A stretch of 64,000 nt of DNA from Litorimonas sp963972195 (GCA_963972195.1 CAXATH010000006.1:140692-204691), one strand, 5' to 3'. Shown: positions 22,792 through 32,973, numbered from the stretch's first letter. The notes: generated by a model not told the origin, from the sequence alone. A program made the numbers and translations.

Positions 22792-25700
22792 TTACTCTCT
22801 GGATCCCGCTGCGATAGATTGCAGGCTCTCGACTTCGTAATCGCCCTTCGACAAATCCTTAATCGCTTCGACGCTGGCGCGCGCGGCGGCGGCTGTCGTG
22901 AAATATGGGATTTTCTGGGTCAGGGCTGTGCGCCGAAGAGAGAAGCTGTCCTTTAGAGATTGTTTCCCGCTCGTCGTATTAAACACCAGCTGCACATGGC
23001 CGTTTTTCATCTCGTCGACAATATGCGGACGGCCTTCATGAACCTTTTTCACGTAATCGACTTCGATGCCTTGCTCGCGAAGATATTTCGTCGTGCCGCC
23101 TGTCGCCATGATTTTGAAACCAAGCTCAATCAGCTCGCGGGCAAGCTCCGCCATTTTTGGCTTATGCTCTTCGCGCACCGAGATAAAGACGGTTCCGGTT
23201 TTTGGTAAGACAACGCCGCCGCCGAGCTGGCTCTTGGCAAAGGCCATACCGAAAGTTTCAGATAGTCCCATCACTTCGCCGGTCGAGCGCATCTCAGGGC
23301 CGAGCACCGTGTCGACACCCGGGAAGCGGGCAAAGGGGAAAACCGCTTCCTTGACCGCAATGTATTTTTGCGGACGAACCGAGAAATCAAATTCTGAAAG
23401 TTTATGACCCGCCATGACTTTCGCCGCGATAGAAGCGATCGGCAGGTTGATGGCTTTAGCCACAAACGGCACGGTACGCGAGGCGCGCGGGTTTACTTCG
23501 ATGAGATAAACCGTTCCGTCCTTGACCGCGAATTGCGTATTCATAAACCCGACAACGCCGAGTTCAAGTGCGAGCGCTTTGGCCTGACGGCCAAGCTCCG
23601 CCACGACATCGCCCGACAATGTATAGGGCGGAAGCGAACAGGCCGAGTCACCGGAATGAACCCCGGCTTCTTCGATATGCTCCATAATACCGGCGACATA
23701 GACGTCTTCGCCGTCACAAATGACGTCCACATCCACCTCGACGGCGTCGCGCAAATACTGGTCAATCAATAAGGGCGATTTGCCGGACACTTTTACCGCT
23801 TCCGTGATGTAGCGGTTCAGCTCTGCATCATTATCAACGATCTCCATGCCGCGTCCGCCTAGCACATTGGACGGGCGAAGGACGAGCGGGTACCCAACAA
23901 TATCTGCCGCGGATTGAGCTTCTTTGGCGTTACGCGCAATCATATTATTAGGCTGTTTCAAACCAAGCGTTTCCACGAGATCTTTAAACCGCTCTCTGTC
24001 TTCGGCGCGGTCCAAGGCGTCCCGTTTTGTCCCCAAGAGCGGAATACCATTTTCCTCAAGAGCCTCTGCCAATTTCAACGGGGTCTGCCCGCCAAATTGC
24101 ACAACCACGCCGAGAAGCTCGCCGCTCTCTTGTTCGGTCATAATTAATTCGAGAACATCTTCTTCGGTGAGCGGTTCGAAATAGAGACGGTCAGATGTAT
24201 CATAATCTGTTGAAACTGTTTCCGGATTGCAATTGACCATGATGGATTCGACATCAATATCCGCCATCGCATAGGCGGCGTGGCAGCAACAATAATCAAA
24301 TTCTATTCCCTGACCAATTCTGTTGGGGCCGCCGCCAAGGATGATAACTTTCTTGCGGTCCGAGACGCGCGCTTCGTCTTCGACGACGCCGTCAAAGCTC
24401 GGATTTTCATAAGTCGAATACATGTAAGGCGTCTTGGCCTGGAATTCTGCCGCGCAGGTATCCACCCGTTTATAGACGGGCCGAACGCCGGCTTTCCGCC
24501 GGGCCTTACGCACCGCCTGCTCAGATTTCCCGGTCAGCTCTGCCAAGCGCGCATCTGAAAATCCTTCGGACTTGATGGCGCGCCATGTTTCGGCGTCTTT
24601 CGGCAATCCGGTTTGTCTGATCCACTCTTCGGCTTTTACGAGCGCTTCGATCTGGCGGAGGAACCACGGATCGATTTTGGTATATTGGAACACCTTCTCG
24701 ACCGTAAATCCGTGACGGAAAGCCTGCGCCACGACAAGGAGACGATCCGGCGCAAGGATTGAAAGCCGGGCTTTGATAGCGCTTTTGAGCTCTTCCGCAT
24801 CCATCTCGCCTGTCGGGTCAATCTCGACCTCATTCAGTCCGGTCAGATCAGTTTCCAAAGACCTGAGCGCTTTTTGGAAACTTTCGGAGAAAGTCCGGCC
24901 AATTGCCATGGCTTCGCCAACCGACTTCATCGCTGTCGTCAAAATAGGTTCAGAGCCAGGGAATTTTTCGAATGCAAAACGCGGAATTTTGGTTACGACA
25001 TAATCAATTGTCGGCTCAAAGGCCGCAGGGGTCGCGCCCGTAATATCATTATCCAGCTCATCCAGCGTGTAGCCGACGGCTAGTTTCGCCGCAATTCTGG
25101 CGATAGGGAAACCTGTCGCCTTGGACGCCAAAGCGGAGGATCGGGACACCCGTGGATTCATTTCGATCACGACCATGCGCCCGTCTTCAGGATTGACGCC
25201 AAACTGAACGTTTGAGCCGCCGGTCTCGACGCCGATTTCCCGAAGCACAGCAATCGAGGCGTCTCGCATGCGCTGATATTCTTTATCCGTCAGGGTGAGC
25301 GCTGGAGCCACAGTGATGGAGTCGCCCGTATGAACGCCCATGGGATCGATATTTTCGATAGCGCAGATGATGATGCAGTTATCCGCTTTGTCGCGAACCA
25401 CTTCCATCTCGTATTCTTTCCAGCCCAGCAGGCTTTCATCGACCAGAACCTGATGCGTCGGCGACGCCATCAGGCCGGATCGGATAATCTCTTCATATTC
25501 TTCGATATTATAGGCCACGCCGCCACCAGTTCCGCCCATCGTAAAGGCGGGGCGGATAATGGCCGGGAGCCCGGTAAAATCGAGCGCTTCCATAGCTTTG
25601 GCGATTCCTGCCTGGATGTCTCCGTCGGGCGCGGTGACAATTGTCGCACGGGGGTTTTCAAGACCGATCTTCGTCATCGCCTCGGCAAACCGCTCGCGGT

Positions 25701-26082
25701 TCTCTGCCTTGTCGATAACATCGGCTTTCGCGCCGATCATCTCGACGCCGTGTTTTTTAAGCGCGCCGCTGGCTTCCAGCGCGAGCGCCGTATTAAGCGC
25801 GGTCTGTCCGCCCATAGTGGGCAGGAGCGCATCCGGCTTCTCAATCGCGATAATCTTTTCGACAATTTCGGGGGTGATGGGCTCGACATAGGTGGCGTCA
25901 GCCATGCCGGGGTCCGTCATAATGGTGGCTGGGTTGGAGTTCACCAGTATAACGCGGTAGCCTTCCTCTTTTAGAGCTTTACAGGCCTGAACGCCGGAGT
26001 AATCAAACTCACATGCTTGGCCAATAATAATGGGGCCTGCCCCTATAATCAGAATGGAAGAAATATCAGTACGTTTAGGCAT
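22792..26082 (-). CDS. carB: Carbamoyl-phosphate synthase large subunit CarB
   Basis: Makes carbamoyl phosphate from ammonia (supplied by CarA), bicarbonate and two ATP, for pyrimidine and arginine synthesis. 1096 residues with the duplicated layout: PreATP-grasp and ATP-grasp N half (IIIGQACEFDYSG, IIRPAFTMGGTGGG), an oligomerisation domain (about 420-560), the C half (GQGIEFDYCC, LVLRPSNVLGGRGMEIV) and a C-terminal MGS-like allosteric domain (FKIMATGGTTKYLREQGI). All expected elements are present. Start ATG at 26082. It is not adjacent to carA: two plus-strand genes (26228-28126) lie between, so the two subunits are on separate transcripts although they point the same way. Confidence 0.99.
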   Translation of the reverse strand: MPKRTDISSILIIGAGPIIIGQACEFDYSGVQACKALKEEGYRVILVNSNPATIMTDPGMADATYVEPITPEIVEKIIAIEKPDALLPTMGGQTALNTALALEASGALKKHGVEMIGAKADVIDKAENRERFAEAMTKIGLENPRATIVTAPDGDIQAGIAKAMEALDFTGLPAIIRPAFTMGGTGGGVAYNIEEYEEIIRSGLMASPTHQVLVDESLLGWKEYEMEVVRDKADNCIIICAIENIDPMGVHTGDSITVAPALTLTDKEYQRMRDASIAVLREIGVETGGSNVQFGVNPEDGRMVVIEMNPRVSRSSALASKATGFPIARIAAKLAVGYTLDELDNDITGATPAAFEPTIDYVVTKIPRFAFEKFPGSEPILTTAMKSVGEAMAIGRTFSESFQKALRSLETDLTGLNEVEIDPTGEMDAEELKSAIKARLSILAPDRLLVVAQAFRHGFTVEKVFQYTKIDPWFLRQIEALVKAEEWIRQTGLPKDAETWRAIKSEGFSDARLAELTGKSEQAVRKARRKAGVRPVYKRVDTCAAEFQAKTPYMYSTYENPSFDGVVEDEARVSDRKKVIILGGGPNRIGQGIEFDYCCCHAAYAMADIDVESIMVNCNPETVSTDYDTSDRLYFEPLTEEDVLELIMTEQESGELLGVVVQFGGQTPLKLAEALEENGIPLLGTKRDALDRAEDRERFKDLVETLGLKQPNNMIARNAKEAQSAADIVGYPLVLRPSNVLGGRGMEIVDNDAELNRYITEAVKVSGKSPLLIDQYLRDAVEVDVDVICDGEDVYVAGIMEHIEEAGVHSGDSACSLPPYTLSGDVVAELGRQAKALALELGVVGFMNTQFAVKDGTVYLIEVNPRASRTVPFVAKAINLPIASIAAKVMAGHKLSEFDFSVRPQKYIAVKEAVFPFARFPGVDTVLGPEMRSTGEVMGLSETFGMAFAKSQLGGGVVLPKTGTVFISVREEHKPKMAELARELIELGFKIMATGGTTKYLREQGIEVDYVKKVHEGRPHIVDEMKNGHVQLVFNTTSGKQSLKDSFSLRRTALTQKIPYFTTAAAARASVEAIKDLSKGDYEVESLQSIAAGSRE

Positions 26083-26227
26083 GAACGAAGACCCGCTTTC
26101 GGCGTTGAACGTCTAGAATCCGGCGTAAGAATCCAAATTGCCCCCCTTTAGAGAAATGAACCCGTCGATACAAGTATTACCAAAGCCAAAATATGTGATA
26201 GAATGTGAATGAACTGAGGACGAATAC

Positions 26228-27088
26228 ATGGTTTTTAGAAATCAATTTGGGGGACGGCGATCGTCTCGGCGCGGCGGCGGATTTCGTTGGCCTGTCATGG
26301 TGCTATTCGCGATAGGCGCGGCCGTTTATTATTTCATGAACCAGGAAGAAGTTCCCTTCACGGGCCGGCAACAGCTTCGCACCATGGAGCCGGAGCAGGA
26401 GATGCAGCTTGGACTGCAATCTTATGAGCAGATTCTAGCAGATAATCGCCAAAATCTGGTGATGTCTGGTGAAATATATGATGCAACGCAGGAAATCGGT
26501 AGGCGGATAGCGGAGGCGGCCTCTAATGAAGATCCAGGATTTGATTGGGCATTCAATGTTATCCAAAGCGATCAGGCCAATGCCTTTGCATTGCCCGGTG
26601 GATATACGGCCGTTTACACGGGACTTATTCCTATTGCGGAAAATGAAAACGGTCTGGCTGTCGTTATGGGTCACGAGGTGGGGCACGCCCTTGCACATCA
26701 CGGCGCGGAACGCATGGCCCAACAAAACATGCAGCGCATTGTCGGCTCCGGCGTCGCCATGAGCGCAGGGGGTATGGATTACGAAGCGCAGCGCGCTGTC
26801 ATGGGTGTCTTTGGCGGCATAAGCCAATATGGCTACGCTTTACCTTTTTCACGCAAACACGAGTCCGAGGCGGACTATATCGGATTAGTTCTGATGAGCC
26901 GGGCCTGTTATGACCCACGCGAAGCCCCTCGTCTCTGGGAGCGCATGGGCGCACAGGCCGGGTCAACGCCTCCCGAATTCCAGAGTACCCACCCCAGCCC
27001 GGAAACAAGGGTAAATGACTTTGAGGCTTGGATGCCTGAAGCCATTGATATCTACAATCAAAACTGCCCGAATAAAATCTCACTCTAG
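26228..27088 (+). CDS. M48-family metalloprotease, membrane anchored
   Basis: 286 residues. A basic, Gly/Arg-rich N-terminus is followed by one transmembrane helix (about 21-37), with the remainder predicted periplasmic. The zinc-binding motif HEVGH is at 149-153 and the third ligand region HESEADYIG at 211-219. FALPGGYTAVYTGLI is typical of the LoiP/YcaL/BepA-like M48 group, which trims or assembles outer-membrane proteins. There is no lipobox and no TPR, so it is nearest to the short LoiP-like members. GAGGAC precedes the ATG. Followed after 9 bp by an SDR gene, probably co-transcribed. Confidence 0.9.
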   Translation: MVFRNQFGGRRSSRRGGGFRWPVMVLFAIGAAVYYFMNQEEVPFTGRQQLRTMEPEQEMQLGLQSYEQILADNRQNLVMSGEIYDATQEIGRRIAEAASNEDPGFDWAFNVIQSDQANAFALPGGYTAVYTGLIPIAENENGLAVVMGHEVGHALAHHGAERMAQQNMQRIVGSGVAMSAGGMDYEAQRAVMGVFGGISQYGYALPFSRKHESEADYIGLVLMSRACYDPREAPRLWERMGAQAGSTPPEFQSTHPSPETRVNDFEAWMPEAIDIYNQNCPNKISL

Positions 27089-27097
27089 AGTTAAATT

Positions 27098-28126
27098 ATG
27101 ACAGACACAGTCCTCGTCACCGGCCTATCCGGTTTTATTGGCTCTCATGTAACCGCCAAACTGTTAGAAAAAGGCTTTGCCGTCAGGGGCACTGTCCGAA
27201 ACAAATCCAAAGGGGAGAAAATCGTTGAGGCTTTGGCCGCCAATGGTTCTGACACGTCAAATTTGGAATTGGTCGAAGCTGATTTGGAAAAAGATGCGGG
27301 ATGGGCAGAGGCTGTCGCCGGTTGCCGGTATATTCAACATATCGCCTCCCCCTTTCCTCTCGAAGCGCCTAGCGATCGCGAAGCCCTCGTACCAGCCGCC
27401 CGGGCAGGCGCCCAACGCGTCCTGGAACATGGGTTCTCATCCGGCGTCGAACGTATCGTTATGACGTCTTCGCTCGTGTCCATGATGGGGCAACCAGGAC
27501 GAGAGGCAAAAATGATTATCACAGAAGAGGATTGGTCGGATCCAGATTGGAAGCCGCTAACAGCCTATCCTGTCTCTAAAACCAGAGCCGAGCTTTCAGC
27601 CTGGGCATATGTCAAAGCGCAAGAGATTGAGAAAAAACTCGTCACAGTTTGTCCGGGCCTCGTCTTGGGGCCGGATACTTATCAAAATGGCGGCGCTTCT
27701 CTAGGACTATTAAAGGCCATGTTGGAAGGCGAGTTTCCCATGACTCCCAAAATTGCCTTCCCAATTGTCGACATTCGGGATTGTGCTTCGATCCATGTCG
27801 CCGCAATGACCGCGGAATCGACGGGCGGACGCAGATTGATGGCGGCAGGAAAAACTTACTGGCTAAGTGAAGTTGCCGATATTCTAAGAGAAGCCTATCC
27901 GGAGGCAAAGAAATTGCCGAAATCCGAAATGCCGAATTTTATGGTGAAGTTAGTTGCCCTGTTCGATGACCGCGTGAAAAGCGTTCTCCCGGACCTCGGA
28001 ATTTTCCACGAAGCTGACGCCGCTTATGTGACGTCTCTCACTGGCGTTGTGCCGCGGCCGTCCAAAGACGCCATTTTGCGGGCAGCAGAAAGTCTCATCG
28101 AACACGGGGATGTCACCGCCGTTTAA
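27098..28126 (+). CDS. NAD(P)-dependent epimerase / dihydroflavonol-4-reductase-like SDR
   Basis: 342-residue extended SDR. The Rossmann motif is VLVTGLSGFIGSHV; a TSSLVSM serine element and a TAYPVSKTRAE segment containing YxxxK give the catalytic triad. The closest family type is the dihydroflavonol-4-reductase/cinnamoyl-CoA-reductase group common in proteobacteria, acting on unknown carbonyl compounds. It follows the M48 gene by 9 bp and is convergent with carA. No evidence links it to pyrimidine metabolism. Confidence 0.87.
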   Translation: MTDTVLVTGLSGFIGSHVTAKLLEKGFAVRGTVRNKSKGEKIVEALAANGSDTSNLELVEADLEKDAGWAEAVAGCRYIQHIASPFPLEAPSDREALVPAARAGAQRVLEHGFSSGVERIVMTSSLVSMMGQPGREAKMIITEEDWSDPDWKPLTAYPVSKTRAELSAWAYVKAQEIEKKLVTVCPGLVLGPDTYQNGGASLGLLKAMLEGEFPMTPKIAFPIVDIRDCASIHVAAMTAESTGGRRLMAAGKTYWLSEVADILREAYPEAKKLPKSEMPNFMVKLVALFDDRVKSVLPDLGIFHEADAAYVTSLTGVVPRPSKDAILRAAESLIEHGDVTAV

Positions 28127-28177
28127 GAAATTACGACCGAGCCGTCTTCAGGCGCAGCGCGGTAAAGAGCACAGGCG

Positions 28178-29329
28178 CTATAAAGCCTCGGCGAATCTCT
28201 CAAACAGATAAAAACTGTCCTGCGGGCCGGGGCTGGCTTCGGGATGGTGCTGCACAGAAAAGACGGGCTTACCGCGCAGGCGAATGCCGCAATTTGAACC
28301 GTCGAACAGACTTACATGAGTTTCTTCGACCGTGTCCGGCAAGCTATCGCGATCAACGGCGAAACCATGGTTCATGGAGACAATTTCGACTTTGGACGTC
28401 GTATAATCCTTGACCGGATGGTTAGCGCCGTGATGGCCCTGAGGCATTTTCACAGTCTTGCCGCCAAGCGCCGCGGCCAAGAGTTGATGCCCCAGACAAA
28501 TACCCAAAATAGGCATGTCGGCCTCGACCAACTCTTTTATGATAGGAATGGCGTATTCGCCTGTCGCGGCGGGGTCTCCGGGACCATTTGAAAGAACAAC
28601 GCCGTCCGGTTTCATGGCCAGTATATCTTTGGCAGACATTGTGCCGGACACGACGGAAACGCTTAGACCGGAAGAAATAAGATTGCGGAGAATATTTCTT
28701 TTCACGCCATAGTCGATAAGGACAACTTTTTTGGTTCCTTCTTTATCTTCGTGACCTTTCGGCCAAACCCAGCGCGCCTCACGCCATTCAAAATTCTCGG
28801 GATCTATCATGTCCTTTGCCAGATCCGCCCCGATCAGTCCGCCCCATGATTTGGCCTTTTCAGTCAAATCGGCAATATCAAATTCGCCCGTTTCGGAGTG
28901 GGCAATTATGCCTTTGGGCATACCGTTATCTCGGATGAAGCTCGTGACGGCACGCGTATCCACGCCGGACATACCGATTATTCCGCGCGCTTTCAGCCAG
29001 TCTCCCAGCTCTCCTTCAGAGCGCCAATTGGACGCCGGCGTGACGCTGGCTTTAAAAATAGCGCCGCGGGCGGCGCGGCGGGCCGCAGGCGTCGTGGCTT
29101 CTTCATCTTCTTCCGTGGTTCCGGTGTTGCCAATATGCGGAAAGGTAAAACAGACGATTTGGGACGCATAAGACGGGTCGGTCAGAATTTCCTGATATCC
29201 GGTCATCGCCGTGTTGAAACAAACTTCTCCGACGGCTTCTCCGGTGGCCCCGATGCCTTGTCCGTGAAACACATCTCCGGTTTCAAAAACAAGGATAGCT
29301 GTGGCTTTAGATGTTAAAATATCAGCCAT
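28178..29329 (-). CDS. carA: Carbamoyl-phosphate synthase small (glutaminase) subunit CarA
   Basis: Hydrolyses glutamine and passes ammonia to CarB. 383 residues: N-terminal CPSase_sm domain (VFETGDVFHGQGIGATG, FNTAMTGYQEILTDPSY) and a class I glutamine amidotransferase domain with nucleophile elbow GICLGHQLLA and the His/Glu pair in QHHPEASPGP. The ATG at 29329 (MADILTSK) is preferred; an ATG at 29383 would add 18 residues outside the family alignment. Divergent from yqeY (244-bp gap). Transcribed in the same direction as carB but separated from it by two opposite-strand genes. Confidence 0.98.
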   Translation of the reverse strand: MADILTSKATAILVFETGDVFHGQGIGATGEAVGEVCFNTAMTGYQEILTDPSYASQIVCFTFPHIGNTGTTEEDEEATTPAARRAARGAIFKASVTPASNWRSEGELGDWLKARGIIGMSGVDTRAVTSFIRDNGMPKGIIAHSETGEFDIADLTEKAKSWGGLIGADLAKDMIDPENFEWREARWVWPKGHEDKEGTKKVVLIDYGVKRNILRNLISSGLSVSVVSGTMSAKDILAMKPDGVVLSNGPGDPAATGEYAIPIIKELVEADMPILGICLGHQLLAAALGGKTVKMPQGHHGANHPVKDYTTSKVEIVSMNHGFAVDRDSLPDTVEETHVSLFDGSNCGIRLRGKPVFSVQHHPEASPGPQDSFYLFERFAEAL

Positions 29330-29573
29330 AACGCGAATCCTACTCGATTTCAGTGACCTGCCTGACGAGCGGCCAAACTTCAAAGGCTTTTAAGGATCGG
29401 CTTCTTCTTTTCAAGTCTCAATGTTCAGCTTTTCTATGGATAGGTTAAAATAAGAGCAGTAGGGGACGGGTTGGCATTTATATAGAAACCAGTATAAGGC
29501 GGGGCGACGAAATTGGATTTCGCCGTCAGACTGAATTAGATTTTTTACTTCGAAACGATATGTGAAAGCCTCT

Positions 29574-30050
29574 ATGCCCGTTGCAGCCACCCCTCTCCGT
29601 GATGAAATTTCCGAAGAAACCAAAACAGCTATGCGCGCCAAGGATTCGGCCCGCCTCTCTACTCTAAGATTGATCAGCGCCGCTGTTAAAGACCGCGACA
29701 TCGCTGCCCGCGCCGAAGACAGGTGCGAAGGCATATCCGACGCTGAGATTTTATCTATCCTCTCTAAAATGGTCAAACAGCGCGAAGAAAGCGCAAAAAC
29801 CTATGAAGACAATGGCCGTCCCGAGCTTGCAGAACGTGAACGCTCGGAAATTGAAATCATCCGTAATTTTATGCCAAAGCCTTTATCCGACGCGGAAATG
29901 AAACAAGCTATTGCGCAGATCGTCGAGGAAAATGGCGGCACCTGTCTGAAGGATATGGGGAAAATCATGGGACAACTTAAATCCCGTTATGCCGGCCGAA
30001 TTGACATGGGCAAAGCCGGGGCCGTCGTTAAAGGCCATTTGTGCAGTTAA
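29574..30050 (+). CDS. GatB/YqeY domain-containing protein
   Basis: 158-residue YqeY-family protein. It has the expected N-terminal helices (LRDEISEETKTAMRAKDSARLSTLRL), the helix-loop motif AKTYEDNGRPELAERERSE and the C-terminal GatB/YqeY bundle with MGQLKSRYAGRIDMGKAG. It resembles the tRNA-binding tail of GatB and is thought to act in tRNA-dependent amidation, but direct evidence is thin. Start choice is between the ATG at 29574 and a GTG at 29562. It is divergent from carA, as in many alphaproteobacteria; dnaG, its usual follower there, is replaced by a YggT gene. Confidence 0.9.
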   Translation: MPVAATPLRDEISEETKTAMRAKDSARLSTLRLISAAVKDRDIAARAEDRCEGISDAEILSILSKMVKQREESAKTYEDNGRPELAERERSEIEIIRNFMPKPLSDAEMKQAIAQIVEENGGTCLKDMGKIMGQLKSRYAGRIDMGKAGAVVKGHLCS

Positions 30051-30135
30051 AAAACCCGCCTTTATTTTCGGAAAACTTGTTCTGAAACAGAATACTGCCT
30101 AGATAGATTTTTTATACCTTACAGAGCTTATTACT

Positions 30136-30435
30136 ATGTCATTTCTTGACTCGCTTATCGTTTTCTTCATTTCGCCAGTGATTTCGATCCTGCTGATCAT
30201 CCTTTTTGCCTATATGATTTTCAGCTGGCTGATTGCCTTTAATGTGGTCAATTTACGCAATCCCGTCATGGGGACGATTTACGGCATTATCAGCTCCATT
30301 GTTGAACCGATGCTCATGCCTTTGCGGCGCGTCATTCCGCCATTGGGCGGGTTTGATATGGCCTTCCTCGTCTTGGCTTTGGGACTATATTGGATAAATG
30401 GTTGGGTTCTTCCGAGCTTGATGACGATTGTCTAA
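30136..30435 (+). CDS. YggT-family membrane protein
   Basis: 99 residues with two or three transmembrane stretches and the family motif NVVNLRNPVMGTIYGIISSI...MPLRRVIPPLGGFDMAF, here shown in two pieces. YggT proteins are linked to osmotic tolerance, cell division and, in photosynthetic relatives (CCB3/Ycf19), cytochrome assembly in membranes. Here the neighbour 64 bp downstream is ccmF, so a link to cytochrome maturation is worth noting but unproven. Starts with ATG at 30136. Confidence 0.9.
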   Translation: MSFLDSLIVFFISPVISILLIILFAYMIFSWLIAFNVVNLRNPVMGTIYGIISSIVEPMLMPLRRVIPPLGGFDMAFLVLALGLYWINGWVLPSLMTIV

Positions 30436-30499
30436 GTCGTCCCTGGCCTCGCTGTATTTGTCGCACGGCAAAACTGATTAAAATCTCTATAAGGCAAAT

Positions 30500-32449
30500 A
30501 TGATTGCCGAGATCGGACATTTCTGCCTTATCCTAACGCTGGTGACGGCCTTCTTGCAGGCCGCTTTGCCAATATATGGCGCTCATAAAGAACAGACCGC
30601 CTATATGGGATTCGCCGATAAAGCCGCCCGTATTCAGTTTGCGCTTCTCGCCGCGAGTTTTGCCTGTCTCACCTATAGTTTTCTTGCCTCTGACTTCTCC
30701 GTCAAATTAGCCGCGACCCATTCCCACACAACCAAGCCGTTTCTGTATAAAATCAGCGGCGTCTGGGGCAATCATGAGGGCTCCATTCTGCTCTGGACTG
30801 TGATGCTCGGACTTTATGGATTTCTTTTCTCTCTTTTTTCCAAGCCACTCCCGGCGAAATTACGGGCCCGAACTCTGGCGGTTCAAGCGTTGCTTGGAAT
30901 CGGCTTTATCAGCTTCGTTCTTTTCACCTCCAATCCCTTTGAGCGTTTATTTCCGGTTCCTTTGGACGGCCTTGGGCTAAATCCGATCTTGCAGGATCCT
31001 GGACTCGCTATTCATCCGCCGCTGCTTTATCTCGGCTATGTTGGCTATTCTCTGGCGTTTTCAATGGCCGTTGCGGCCCTGATTTCCGGCGAAATAGACG
31101 CGGCCTGGGCAAAAGCCTTGAAACCCTGGTCTCTCCTGGCCTGGAGCTTTCTCACGCTCGGCATCACCATGGGCTCGATCTGGGCCTATTACGAACTCGG
31201 CTGGGGCGGCTGGTGGATGTGGGATCCGGTTGAAAATGTTTCGTTCATGCCATGGCTTATTGGCACAGCGCTACTTCATTCAATCATGGTGATGGAGCGC
31301 AAACAAAACCTCGCTCACTGGACAGTTCTGTTGGCGATTACAGCCTTTTCTCTCAGCCTCGTCGGGACTTTTATCGTCCGCTCCGGCGTGTTGGTCAGCG
31401 TCCATGCCTTCGCGGTGGATCCGGCGCGCGGAGTCTTCATTCTGGCTTTGCTTTTACTCGCGACAGGCGGCGCTTTGGGACTCTACGCCTTTCGCGCCAA
31501 AACCCTCGTGCGGCGCGCCGAATTTGATCACATGTCCCGCGAAGGCGGCCTAGTCCTGAACAATCTTCTCCTTGCCACGGCAACGGCGACAGTTTTTCTC
31601 GGCACATTTTATCCGCTTTTGATGGACGCCTTTACCGGTGATAAAATCAGCGTTGGCAAACCCTTTTTCGATCTGACTTTCGCGCCGATTATGTGCGTCT
31701 TGATTTTGTTCATGGGCGCGGCACCCTTGCTGAAATGGCAGAGAGATTCGCTGGCGTCCCTGAAAAAATTTGGGCTCATCTGCGGCGTGGGCGCCATCGC
31801 CATCACAGGCCTGACGTTCCTGTTTGGAAAATCTGTTCTCGGCGGCTTGGGCTTGGCGCTTGCGGCTTATCTGGCCTTTGGGGCGATGAAAGCCTTTCTT
31901 CGCAAACGCCCGCTTTCCAAACTGCCCAAACAGGCACGTTATCATCACCTGAGTTTTGTTCTGGCCCATCTCGGCGTCGCGGTCTTTACGGCAGGCGCGG
32001 TTATCATGAGCGTCTGGGCAGATGATACGATTGGACGGGTCAAACCGGGCGAGTCGCTTGACGTGGCAGGTTACAGTTTCACTCTGACAGAAATAAATGG
32101 CGGCGAAACACGCAACTATTCCTATCGGCGGGGCGAGGTCAGTCTTTCTAAGAACGGGCGCGACTTAAAGACCCTGCGAACAGAGCAGCGGTTCTATCCC
32201 GTCCGGGAAATGATTACGACCGAAGCCGGTTTCAATTTCGGCCTGGGCGCAACTTTATTTGCGGCGATAGGCGAAGGCACGCCTGAAGACGGTTATATCC
32301 TTCGGGCAAATTATCAGCCCGCCGTCATCTGGATATGGATTGGCGCACTTATGATGGCCATGGCCGGATTCCTGTCCTTGATCGGCATTCGGACTTTGTC
32401 TCATAATCCTTCACGCTCGAAACAGTCTGAAAAGGTTGCTGCTTCATGA
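30500..32449 (+). CDS. ccmF: Cytochrome c heme lyase subunit CcmF
   Basis: 649-residue polytopic membrane protein, the core of the System I heme lyase that attaches heme to apocytochrome c in the periplasm. The diagnostic WWD domain reads ELGWGGWWMWDPVENVSFMP; conserved His residues flank it (SIHPPLLYLGYV near 176, WGNHEGSILLW near 91). Length and topology (about 15 TM) are standard. It begins the run ccmF-ccmG-ccmH-ccmI, each overlapping the next by 1-4 bp. ccmE, which hands heme to CcmF and normally lies directly upstream, is not in this window. Confidence 0.98.
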   Translation: MIAEIGHFCLILTLVTAFLQAALPIYGAHKEQTAYMGFADKAARIQFALLAASFACLTYSFLASDFSVKLAATHSHTTKPFLYKISGVWGNHEGSILLWTVMLGLYGFLFSLFSKPLPAKLRARTLAVQALLGIGFISFVLFTSNPFERLFPVPLDGLGLNPILQDPGLAIHPPLLYLGYVGYSLAFSMAVAALISGEIDAAWAKALKPWSLLAWSFLTLGITMGSIWAYYELGWGGWWMWDPVENVSFMPWLIGTALLHSIMVMERKQNLAHWTVLLAITAFSLSLVGTFIVRSGVLVSVHAFAVDPARGVFILALLLLATGGALGLYAFRAKTLVRRAEFDHMSREGGLVLNNLLLATATATVFLGTFYPLLMDAFTGDKISVGKPFFDLTFAPIMCVLILFMGAAPLLKWQRDSLASLKKFGLICGVGAIAITGLTFLFGKSVLGGLGLALAAYLAFGAMKAFLRKRPLSKLPKQARYHHLSFVLAHLGVAVFTAGAVIMSVWADDTIGRVKPGESLDVAGYSFTLTEINGGETRNYSYRRGEVSLSKNGRDLKTLRTEQRFYPVREMITTEAGFNFGLGATLFAAIGEGTPEDGYILRANYQPAVIWIWIGALMMAMAGFLSLIGIRTLSHNPSRSKQSEKVAAS

Positions 32450-32973
32450 TGCGTGCTTTGTTACCCCTCATTGTTTTTATCGGACTCGGCGTGGCTCTGG
32501 CCATCAGCCTGACCAAAGACCCTCGTCGTTTGGAAAACACTTTGATTGATGAACCTTTTCCAGCTTTTTCGCTCTCCGCTCTGGATAATCCGGATGAGAT
32601 TTTCACCGAAGAACTCGTCCAAGGCCAAATCAGTGTCGTTAATGTGTGGGGCTCCTGGTGCGTTACCTGCAATGTAGAGCACCCCATACTTATGGATGTT
32701 GCAAAGGATGAAAATATCAGACTCATTGGCCTGAACTGGCGTGACGGCCGGGAGAAAGCACGAAGCTGGCTGGATAAACGCGGGGACCCCTACGATCTGA
32801 TTGTTTTTGATCCGGATAGTGAGCTGGCCATTCCCTTGGGCGTCAGCGGCGCGCCGGAAACATTTATCACGGATAAAAATGGACGGATACGATATAAGCA
32901 TTCCGGGGCCATTAGCTTTGAAGACTGGAACACTATTTTTCAGCCCTTGCTTGAAACTTTGGAGGCCGAATAA
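32446..32973 (+). CDS. ccmG: Thiol:disulfide interchange protein CcmG (DsbE)
   Basis: 175-residue membrane-anchored thioredoxin-fold protein that reduces the heme-binding cysteines of apocytochrome c. One N-terminal TM helix (about 4-22) is followed by the thioredoxin domain with active site WGSWCVTC (C72, C75), the DsbE-type acidic loop GLNWRD and the cis-Pro region VSGAPETFI. Length and motifs are standard. It overlaps ccmF by 4 bp and ccmH by 1 bp. Confidence 0.97.
   Translation: MMRALLPLIVFIGLGVALAISLTKDPRRLENTLIDEPFPAFSLSALDNPDEIFTEELVQGQISVVNVWGSWCVTCNVEHPILMDVAKDENIRLIGLNWRDGREKARSWLDKRGDPYDLIVFDPDSELAIPLGVSGAPETFITDKNGRIRYKHSGAISFEDWNTIFQPLLETLEAE

Noticed and set aside
25330..25974. 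214-codon plus-strand frame inside carB
   Set aside because: Antisense shadow of conserved CarB ATP-grasp sequence.
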